A stretch of DNA of 10,663 bases, taken from contig QMNM01000026.1 in NCBI GenBank assembly GCA_003647765.1, positions 1 to 10,663 on the forward strand, given 5' to 3'. Within the stretch, counting starts at the first letter, position 1. Every line of letters starts with the position of its first letter. The position numbers were made by a program, and so were the translations under genes. Shown here piece after piece: positions 1 through 5,487 of this stretch. The stretch is from Candidatus Cloacimonadota bacterium (lineage in GTDB: Bacteria; Cloacimonadota; Cloacimonadia; JGIOTU-2; B8-G9). The notes beneath the pieces were generated by a model that saw nothing but the letters and a program-made list of their open reading frames with translations, had not been told where the DNA came from and ran no database searches.

Positions 1-810
1 ATGCCAAATCCGATTCACTTTCAATATTTTAATAGAGAGCATACTTGGCCCCAGAGTTTATTTGAAGAAGATGAACTTGCCCAAAAAAAGTCAGATATGC
101 ATCATCTCTATCCAACTAATCCAGATGTGAATAATCTGAGAGCAAATTTGCCTTTTGGTGATATTCACACTGTGTTTTGGGTTTCTATTTATGATACGAC
201 TTGTAAGTATGGCTTGAATATGGATGGAGAGGAATGTTTTGAGCCAAGAGATTGCCATAAAGGAGACGCAGCAAGAGCATTGTTCTATTTTGCTATTCGT
301 TATGATATGGAACTGCCAGATATAACTGGCTGGCACCAAGAAATATTAAAGGAATGGCATACAACTGACCCACCAGATTCAAGCGAAATCACAAGAAACG
401 AAGAAGTGTATATTTTACAAGAAAACAGAAATCCATTTATTGACCATCCAGAATTTGTTGACCTAATTGATTTTGAGGACTTTAGTAATCCTATTGGTGT
501 GGACGATTTTGACTATATTAAAACAAGTTTGCATATAGTATCTTATCCTAACCCATTCAATTCGTCTACTAATATCTCATTTTTTATCACAGATTACACG
601 GAATTAAATGGATTAACAGAAATAAAAATTTACAATATAAAAGGTGAATTGATAAATACTTTGACTAAGCAGATTGGTAAAACAGGAGAATGTAAAATTA
701 TTTGGAATGGAAAAGATGATTATCGCAAGGATATACAAAGTGGGATTTACTTATATCAGCTGAAAATTGGGAAGAATGTGCATTCTGGAAAAATTACATT
801 AATTCGGTAG
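1..810 (+). CDS. Secreted endonuclease I family nuclease with T9SS-type sorting domain (5'-truncated by window edge)
   Basis: This looks like a member of the endonuclease I/EndA family (beta-beta-alpha metal nucleases that cut DNA and RNA non-specifically outside the cytoplasm). Visible family motifs are N-R-E-H-T-W-P at residues 11-17, with His14 as the probable general base, and D-M-H-H-L-Y-P at 32-38. The N-N-L-R-A-N-L-P-F-G stretch at 44-53 supplies probable metal ligands, and K-G-D-A-A-R-A begins at about residue 87. Residues about 176-269 form a C-terminal sorting domain. It opens with S-Y-P-N-P-F-N at 181-187 and ends in G-I-Y-L-Y-Q-L and a final I-T-L-I-R, as in T9SS type A/FlgD-like domains. 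The reading frame is open from base 1, no signal peptide is present, and family members normally have roughly 100 more residues before the EHTWP motif. The ATG at base 1 is therefore probably an internal Met and the real start lies outside the window. The stop is TAG at 808-810. The next gene converges on it after 47 nt; I see no convincing terminator between them. Confidence 0.88.
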   Translation: MPNPIHFQYFNREHTWPQSLFEEDELAQKKSDMHHLYPTNPDVNNLRANLPFGDIHTVFWVSIYDTTCKYGLNMDGEECFEPRDCHKGDAARALFYFAIRYDMELPDITGWHQEILKEWHTTDPPDSSEITRNEEVYILQENRNPFIDHPEFVDLIDFEDFSNPIGVDDFDYIKTSLHIVSYPNPFNSSTNISFFITDYTELNGLTEIKIYNIKGELINTLTKQIGKTGECKIIWNGKDDYRKDIQSGIYLYQLKIGKNVHSGKITLIR

Positions 811-857
811 AATATTACTTATAGGACTTATGGAATGTTATTACTATAGAAAATGAC

Positions 858-1544
858 CTAAAGTATGCTGGTTAATATATTTACTATCTCAGAAGAAGAT
901 AGTCCAGTAATTATATGTAATAAGAATAGGGAAGGTATAAGAATTATTCTGCTAATTATATTTAGTCCAAATATATTACTTAATAAAATAATTGCAAGTA
1001 ATATAAACATTCCTTTTTTCTCCACCTTCTGAAAAGTAAAATACATCTTGTCAGACATAAATCCACCAATAACCTTTGAGCCGTCTAATGGTGGTATCGG
1101 AATAAGATTAAATAATCCAAGTATGATATTAACAAATATTGTAAAAAAGATGATGCAAGTAATAATATTATCAAGTGGAAAATGTAGAATTTTGTAAAGT
1201 ATATTAAATATTATAGAGAATACAGCCGCTGATAAGAAATTTGCAATAGGACCTGCAGCGGCAGTTAGAGCTGTATCTTTTTTGTAATCTTTGAAATTGT
1301 ATGGATTTATCGGTACTGGCTTTGCCCAGCCAAAGACAAATGGTGACCTCAACAATATTAACATTAAAGGGAAAATTATTGTACCAAAAATATCTAAATG
1401 TCTCATTGGATTTAAACTTAATCTTCCAGCCATTTTTGCTGTATCATCTCCTCTTAAATATGCAATGTATCCGTGTGAGAACTCATGAATAGTAAGAGCA
1501 AATAAAACCGGGAAAATATATACAATTAAACCAATAACATTCAT
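858..1544 (-). CDS. Site-2 protease family membrane metallopeptidase (M50)
   Basis: This is a 228-aa polytopic membrane protein of the M50/site-2-protease family, the zinc metalloproteases that cut substrates inside the membrane. The zinc motif H-E-F-S-H is at residues 20-24 in the first membrane segment. A G-W-A-K-P-V-P motif lies at 72-78 and A-A-A-G-P-I-A-N at 95-102. The second active-site motif, N-L-I-P-I-P-P-L-D-G-S at 146-156, supplies Asp154. There is no PDZ or CBS domain, so it resembles the short 'Rv1735/YwhC-like' M50 proteins rather than RseP or SpoIVFB. An in-frame ATG lies upstream at 1580, but I chose the ATG at 1544 because a perfect AAGGAG sits 6 nt before it and the first hydrophobic segment starts there. 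The 12 extra residues of the longer form look unlike a normal N-terminus. Its substrate cannot be told from the sequence; neither neighbour is an anti-sigma factor. It is divergent from the methyltransferase gene and convergent with the nuclease gene. Confidence 0.9.
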   Translation of the reverse strand: MNVIGLIVYIFPVLFALTIHEFSHGYIAYLRGDDTAKMAGRLSLNPMRHLDIFGTIIFPLMLILLRSPFVFGWAKPVPINPYNFKDYKKDTALTAAAGPIANFLSAAVFSIIFNILYKILHFPLDNIITCIIFFTIFVNIILGLFNLIPIPPLDGSKVIGGFMSDKMYFTFQKVEKKGMFILLAIILLSNIFGLNIISRIILIPSLFLLHIITGLSSSEIVNILTSIL

Positions 1545-1550
1545 TAAAAA

Positions 1551-1556
1551 CTCCTT
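1551..1556 (-). promoter_or_regulatory. Ribosome binding site that fixes the M50 start
   Basis: On the minus strand this reads AAGGAG, six bases before the ATG at 1544. The alternative upstream ATG at 1580 would place this site inside the coding sequence, so it supports the shorter 228-aa protein. Confidence 0.75.
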
Positions 1557-1653
1557 GCATACACAAGAAGATATAATCAAAAAATCATTGTCAAATTTTT
1601 CTTTAACTCTAAAAAGCTGATAGTTATATTAGTAATTAAGTAGCTATTCATTT

Positions 1654-1657
1654 GGAG
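1654..1657 (+). promoter_or_regulatory. Ribosome binding site for the RNA methyltransferase
   Basis: GGAG lies six bases before ATG 1664. It argues against the in-frame TTG at 1652, which would overlap this site. Confidence 0.65.
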
Positions 1658-1663
1658 ATTTAT

Positions 1664-2791
1664 ATGAAACAATTATTTAATATGCTTTATCAAGAAATGG
1701 AAAAGCATAGAGAGCCATTTTGTCAGCATTTTCGGAAATGTGGTGGTTGTAGCTTGCAAGATTTATCCTATCCTAAACAGATAGAATTAAAAGAGAGATT
1801 TCTGGAAAAAATATTTGATAAAAAAATAACAGTAATTCCTTCACCAGTTGAGAAATATTATCGCGGAAAAATGGAATATGTATATGCATTTGGAAAACTT
1901 GGAATGCGAGAAAAAGGCACATATAAATTTGTAGTTGATTTGCAGGAATGCTATCTTTTATCAGAAAAAATGAGAGTGTTCCTACCAAAATTAAAAGCAC
2001 TATTTGAAAAATATAATATTACAAGTCATAATTACTTAAATCATCAGGGATACCTTCGGTATGCTGTGATACGACATACAAAATTCAAAGATGAATATAT
2101 GATAAATTTGGTTACTTATACTGAGGATGACAGAGTCAAAAAAGTGATGGAAGAAATAATGCAACAATATGATGCTCTTATTTGGAGTGTGAATTCAAAA
2201 TTAGCTGAAACAAGTATTGGACATGTCCGAGAAATATGGAAAAAGGACAACATCTGTGAGCAGTTTGATAATGTGAAGTATCAGATTGGACCTTACTCTT
2301 TTTTCCAAACAAATAGCTTTATTGCCAAAGAAATCTATCAAAAGATAAAAGAGTATGTTTTTGGGAATGTATTGGACTTGTATGCTGGTGCAGGGAATAT
2401 ATCTATGTACATAGCAGATAAATGCAATTTTATAACAAGTGTGGAATTTAACGAGGCATCTGTTAAAATGGCTCATAAGAATATTGAATTAAATGGATTG
2501 ACTAATATAGAAATAGTGCGGTCTATGTGTTATGATTTTCTTAAACAGAATCAGCATTTAGAATATGATTGGGTAATTCTTGACCCGCCTCGTACTGGAT
2601 TAGAACGGACTGTCAAACAGATTAGTCGTCTTTTACCAGAAAGAATCATTTATATCTCCTGCAATGCCAAGACATTTTTGCTTGATTTAGACAAGCTTTC
2701 TGATAATTATAAATTAGAAGAAATAATCGGTTATGATATGTTTCCACAAACACCACATTTAGAATTATTCTCTGTATTGAATAGGAAGTAA
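1664..2791 (+). CDS. TrmA/RlmC/RlmD-family 23S rRNA/tRNA (uracil-5-)-methyltransferase
   Basis: This is a 375-aa S-adenosylmethionine-dependent RNA m5U methyltransferase with an iron-sulfur cluster. Cys20, Cys26 and Cys29 (C-x5-C-G-G-C) and Cys96 match the four cluster ligands of RlmD/RlmC. The cofactor-binding motif V-L-D-L-Y-A-G-A-G-N is at 236-245, with a family-typical S-F-F-Q-T-N stretch before it. D-P-P-R-T-G-L-E begins at Asp307. The probable nucleophile is Cys333 in I-S-C-N. The protein begins only about 19 residues before the first cluster cysteine, so it lacks the N-terminal TRAM domain of RlmD and is RlmC-like in size. The target uridine (U747, U1939 or both, as in RlmCD) cannot be assigned by eye, so I give no symbol. 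The start is ATG 1664, with GGAG at 1654-1657 six bases upstream; a TTG at 1652 is also in frame but has no such site. ribD follows after 3 nt, probably in the same transcript. Confidence 0.92.
   Translation: MKQLFNMLYQEMEKHREPFCQHFRKCGGCSLQDLSYPKQIELKERFLEKIFDKKITVIPSPVEKYYRGKMEYVYAFGKLGMREKGTYKFVVDLQECYLLSEKMRVFLPKLKALFEKYNITSHNYLNHQGYLRYAVIRHTKFKDEYMINLVTYTEDDRVKKVMEEIMQQYDALIWSVNSKLAETSIGHVREIWKKDNICEQFDNVKYQIGPYSFFQTNSFIAKEIYQKIKEYVFGNVLDLYAGAGNISMYIADKCNFITSVEFNEASVKMAHKNIELNGLTNIEIVRSMCYDFLKQNQHLEYDWVILDPPRTGLERTVKQISRLLPERIIYISCNAKTFLLDLDKLSDNYKLEEIIGYDMFPQTPHLELFSVLNRK
2783..2788 (+). promoter_or_regulatory. Ribosome binding site of ribD inside the end of the upstream gene
   Basis: AGGAAG overlaps the last codons of the methyltransferase gene and sits six bases before the ribD ATG at 2795. 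The tight packing suggests translational coupling and one transcript. Confidence 0.6.
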
Positions 2792-2794
2792 AAA

Positions 2795-3910
2795 ATGAAC
2801 AAAGACCAATATAATCATAATTTCTTTATGCAGCAAGCGATTCAATTAGCTGAAAAAGGAAGAGCTAGGACATCTCCTAATCCTTTTGTAGGAGCAATAA
2901 TTGTAAAGAATGGCACAATTATTGGCAGGGGTTATACTCAGCCAGCTGGCAAAGATCATGCAGAAGTGCAAGCAATTAAGAATGCTGGGAAAAAGGCAAA
3001 AGATTCTGTAATGTATGTAACTTTAGAGCCCTGCTGTTATTATGGAAGAACGCCTCCATGTACAGAAGCAATTATTCATTCTAAAATTAAAAAAGTAATA
3101 ATTGGCAAAAAAGATCCTAATCCAAAGGTGAATGGTCAGGGTATTCAAATTCTGAAAGATGCTGGAATTGAAGTAAAATTAGCGAATAATCTGATAGCAG
3201 AAAAAATAGCAGAACAGAACGAAATTTATTTTACATATATTACCAGAAAACGTCCTTTTGTAATTATAAAAAACGCGCTTAGCTTGGATGGCAAAATTGC
3301 TACTGAATATGGAGATTCTAAATGGATTTCAAATGAAAAATCCAGAACATTAGTCCATAAACTTCGTAACCAAGTAGATGCTATAATTACCGGAGTCAAT
3401 ACTGTTAACAATGACAATCCGCAATTTACTGTTAGATTAGTAAGTAAAATCAAAGACCCGATAAGAATTATATTAGACGCAAAAATGAATATCAATCCAA
3501 ACTCTTATGTAATAAAGAGTGCTAATAACATCAGAACTATATTAGTTACAGGATTTCAACAGGATCAAACCAAAAAAGATTTTTTACAACAGAACAATGT
3601 AGAAGTATGGAAAGTTAAAACAAAAAATAATAAAATTGATTTAAGAGACCTATTGAGCAAATTATATGAGAATGAAATAAGTTCTGTAATGGTAGAAGCT
3701 GGATCTTTATTAGTAACAGAATTTTTTAGGGAAAGATTATACGATAAAGTTTATTTTTTCATTGCATCAAAGATATTTGGAAGTCGGTCTAATCGGTATT
3801 CATTAGTGCATTCATTGGATATTGAGACAGTAGAACAAGCAATTTGTTTCAAAAAAACCAGTTGGCGAAAAATAGATTGCGATATGTTATTTATCGGTTA
3901 TCCTTATTAG
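2795..3910 (+). CDS. ribD: Bifunctional riboflavin biosynthesis protein RibD (deaminase/reductase)
   Basis: This 371-aa cytoplasmic enzyme is predicted to carry out two successive steps of riboflavin synthesis. It deaminates 2,5-diamino-6-ribosylamino-4(3H)-pyrimidinone 5'-phosphate, then reduces the ribosyl side chain with NADPH. The N-terminal cytidine-deaminase-like domain has T-S-P-N-P-F-V-G at 26-33. His55 and Glu57 (H-A-E-V) are the zinc ligand and proton shuttle, and Cys80 and Cys89 in P-C-C-Y-Y-G-R-T-P-P-C complete the zinc site. The reductase domain runs from about residue 153 (R-P-F-V-I-I-K) to the end. It includes S-L-D-G-K-I-A, a G-V-N-T-V-N-N-D-N-P segment and the late V-E-A-G-S-L-L motif, where the family usually has E-G-G. 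Length and domain order are normal, so both activities are likely intact. The other rib genes do not follow; it is paired instead with the RNA methyltransferase gene 3 nt upstream. Confidence 0.96.
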   Translation: MNKDQYNHNFFMQQAIQLAEKGRARTSPNPFVGAIIVKNGTIIGRGYTQPAGKDHAEVQAIKNAGKKAKDSVMYVTLEPCCYYGRTPPCTEAIIHSKIKKVIIGKKDPNPKVNGQGIQILKDAGIEVKLANNLIAEKIAEQNEIYFTYITRKRPFVIIKNALSLDGKIATEYGDSKWISNEKSRTLVHKLRNQVDAIITGVNTVNNDNPQFTVRLVSKIKDPIRIILDAKMNINPNSYVIKSANNIRTILVTGFQQDQTKKDFLQQNNVEVWKVKTKNNKIDLRDLLSKLYENEISSVMVEAGSLLVTEFFRERLYDKVYFFIASKIFGSRSNRYSLVHSLDIETVEQAICFKKTSWRKIDCDMLFIGYPY

Positions 3911-4136
3911 TGATTTTAAATATTGATAATTTGGGATTCAACTAAAAATTTGACAAGAGTTTCTATGTTTTCTTTTTCTGTTTTTAATTCTTGTGAACTA
4001 TAAACAATGGATTAGATACTACCAAGCTTTGGTTTGGTAATGAGTGAAGATGATAGTCTTCGTCTTGATAAATCATCCTTCGTAATGACAGGAAAAGTAT
4101 ATTTTTTATTTTAAGACATTATATGTTGGAGAAAGC
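3911..4136 (+). other. Non-coding spacer between ribD and purD
   Basis: These 226 bases hold no plausible gene. ACCAA-GCT-TTGGT at 4021-4033 is a short imperfect palindrome. GAAGATGAT at 4046-4054 is nearly the reverse complement of ATCATCCTTC at 4072-4081. Read on the minus strand, 4077-4092 contains CTGTCATTACGAAGG, which resembles a dispersed intergenic repeat. A TTGACA hexamer at 3950-3955 has no good -10 partner, and no strong rho-independent terminator is visible after ribD. A purD promoter probably lies here, but I cannot place it. Confidence 0.5.
4128..4131 (+). promoter_or_regulatory. Ribosome binding site of purD
   Basis: GGAG lies five bases before the ATG at 4137, supporting that start. 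Confidence 0.6.
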
Positions 4137-5420
4137 ATGCGAGTATTAGTAATTGGAAAAGGTGCAAGAGAACATGCAATTATTTGGAAACTATCGCAAA
4201 GTGAAAAAGTAGAACAAATATTCGTTAGTCCTGGTAATGATGGAATGAGGGATTTGGCTGACAGATTAGATATAACAGAAATTAAGGATATTATCAATCT
4301 CGTTAGGAATTATGGCATTGATTTAACAATAGTTGGTCCAGAACAATCTCTTGCTGATGGAATTGTTGATGAATTTCAGAAGCTAAACTTGAAAATCATT
4401 GGTCCTACAAGAGATGCGGCTATAATAGAATATAGTAAAGTATTTGCCAAAAATTTTATGAAGAAGAATAATATTCCAACAGCCGAATTTCAGATATTTG
4501 ACCATATTGTCCCAGCGATTAAATATATTAGAAATCATACTTATCCATTAGTAATTAAAGCAGATGGACTTGCCGCAGGAAAAGGAGTTGAAGTTGTTGA
4601 CAATTATACGAGTGCGGAAATACTTCTCAATCAGATGATGCATCAGGATAAATTTGGAGCAGCTGGCAAAAGAGTTGTTATTGAAGAATTTCTGCAAGGG
4701 GAAGAGGCATCTATATTTGCGTTTACTGATGGGGAAAATTTTGTTTCCACTATTCTCTCCAAGGACTATAAACCTGTAAATGATAATAATCAGGGTCCGA
4801 ATACAGGTGGAATGGGTGCTTATGCTCCAGCAGTATTTCCAGAAAAATTAAAAAAAGAAATTGAGCAAAGTATAATATGTCCTGCTATTAAAGGATTGCA
4901 AAGAGAAAACAGAATATTCAAAGGAATTTTATATGTAGGACTAATCATAACTGAAACAGGACCCAAAGTATTAGAATTTAATTGCCGTTTAGGAGACCCT
5001 GAAACAGAAGTGGTTCTACCTTTGTTAAAAAATGACCTTATTGATATTTGCTTAGCAATTATTGAGAATAGAATTGGTGAAATTGAACTTCACTGGAAAG
5101 CCAAATATTCTGTGGCTGTTGTTTTAGCATCAAATGGATACCCTTCTAAATATGAGATTGGGAAAGAAATAAAAGGATTGGAAAATGTGAAACATGACCA
5201 AGACAATATTATTTTTTTCTCAGGGGTAGAAAGCCGAAATAATAAGCTTTATACAAATGGTGGTCGTGTTATGGCTGTAACTTCCGTTGCTAATACTATT
5301 GAACAAGCAATAAAAAATACTTATCAAAATATAGAAAAAATATCTTTTCAAGGAATGCATTACAGAAAAGACATTGCAAATGATGGACTTAAAAAATTAC
5401 ATAACAAAAAAAATTGGTAA
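4137..5420 (+). CDS. purD: Phosphoribosylamine--glycine ligase (GARS)
   Basis: PurD catalyses the second step of de novo purine synthesis, joining glycine to 5-phosphoribosylamine with ATP in the cytoplasm. The 427-aa length is normal for the bacterial enzyme. In order, the protein shows an N-terminal nucleotide-binding-like fold starting M-R-V-L-V-I-G-K-G-A-R-E-H-A. V-G-P-E-Q-S-L-A-D-G starts at residue 66. The ATP-grasp segment K-A-D-G-L-A-A-G-K-G-V is at about 141-151, with Lys149. After V-I-E-E-F-L-Q-G-E-E-A-S come the glycine-rich G-P-N-T-G-G-M-G-A-Y and F-N-C-R-L-G-D-P-E at 281-289, which holds metal-binding and catalytic residues. The first motif is usually G-G-G-G-R-E-H-A; here the second and fourth glycines are Lys and Ala, a mild variation. 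No other pur gene is present in the window. The last codons and the TAA stop lie inside an 8-bp tandem repeat (5411-5434). Confidence 0.96.
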   Translation: MRVLVIGKGAREHAIIWKLSQSEKVEQIFVSPGNDGMRDLADRLDITEIKDIINLVRNYGIDLTIVGPEQSLADGIVDEFQKLNLKIIGPTRDAAIIEYSKVFAKNFMKKNNIPTAEFQIFDHIVPAIKYIRNHTYPLVIKADGLAAGKGVEVVDNYTSAEILLNQMMHQDKFGAAGKRVVIEEFLQGEEASIFAFTDGENFVSTILSKDYKPVNDNNQGPNTGGMGAYAPAVFPEKLKKEIEQSIICPAIKGLQRENRIFKGILYVGLIITETGPKVLEFNCRLGDPETEVVLPLLKNDLIDICLAIIENRIGEIELHWKAKYSVAVVLASNGYPSKYEIGKEIKGLENVKHDQDNIIFFSGVESRNNKLYTNGGRVMAVTSVANTIEQAIKNTYQNIEKISFQGMHYRKDIANDGLKKLHNKKNW

Positions 5421-5434
5421 ATTAGTAAATTGGT
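5411..5434 (+). repeat. Three 8-bp tandem units across the purD stop codon
   Basis: AAATTGGT, AAATTAGT and AAATTGGT follow each other without a gap, and the purD TAA (5418-5420) lies at the first junction. Similar units (ATTGGTTA, ATTAGTTA) occur at 10513-10528, just after the C25 gene, so this may be a local word family repeated in this genome. Confidence 0.6.
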
Positions 5435-5450
5435 TACAAATTAACCAGTT
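5428..5450 (+). repeat. Short inverted repeat in the purD-C25 gap
   Basis: AATTGGTTA at 5428-5436 can pair with TAACCAGTT at 5442-5450, nine pairs including one G-U, around a 5-nt loop (CAAAT). It begins 8 nt after the purD stop. There is no T-run after it and it is A/T-rich, so it is at best a weak terminator or attenuator; chance is possible. Confidence 0.4.
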
Positions 5451-5451
5451 C

Positions 5452-5467
5452 CACAAGTTCACAAGTT
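5452..5467 (+). repeat. Two tandem copies of CACAAGTT
   Basis: Two perfect 8-bp units at 5452-5459 and 5460-5467 stand between the purD hairpin and the ribosome binding site of the C25 gene. They are the second of three kinds of short tandem repeat in this 150-bp patch. Confidence 0.55.
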
Positions 5468-5472
5468 TTAAT

Positions 5473-5476
5473 GGAG
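5473..5476 (+). promoter_or_regulatory. Probable ribosome binding site of the C25 gene, long spacing
   Basis: GGAG lies 11 bases before ATG 5488, longer than the 5-6 bases seen for the other genes here. It is still the best site near the start that gives a signal peptide. Another ATG at 5471 is in a different frame and stops after five codons. Confidence 0.45.
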
Positions 5477-5487
5477 ATACATTTCTA

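Noticed and set aside
811-857. Bidirectional terminator between the convergent nuclease and M50 genes
   Set aside because: The 47 nt contain only CTATAG-type short palindromes and no stem with a T-run on either strand.
1291-1492. Two plus-strand open frames of about 65 codons opposite the M50 gene
   Set aside because: They are antisense to the conserved HEFSH and GWAKP motifs and show no features of their own.
1545-1580. Longer start of the M50 protein at 1580
   Set aside because: The 12 extra residues contain the AAGGAG ribosome site as coding sequence; the ATG at 1544 is better placed.
1545-1663. Promoters in the divergent spacer, including a TTGACA on the minus strand at 1589-1594
   Set aside because: The nearest TATATC-like sequence is only about 13 nt away, too short for a sigma-70 promoter, and the promoter consensus of this lineage is unknown to me. 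Promoters must be near here but I cannot place them.
4137-4180. Unusual G-K-G-A-R-E-H-A motif at the PurD N-terminus as a sign of lost function
   Set aside because: All other PurD motifs, including the ATP-grasp residues and F-N-C-R-L-G-D-P-E, are intact, so this is more likely lineage variation than inactivation.
4106-4297. Small minus-strand open frames overlapping purD and similar ones inside the other genes
   Set aside because: They lie opposite strongly recognisable coding regions, have no ribosome sites or family features that I can see, and are shadows of the real genes.
5374-5487. Longer N-terminus for the C25 protein from the in-frame ATG at 5374
   Set aside because: It would overlap purD by 47 nt, add a non-signal-like 38 residues before the Met-Lys-Lys signal peptide, and pass through the tandem repeats. 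The frame is open there only because no stop happens to fall.
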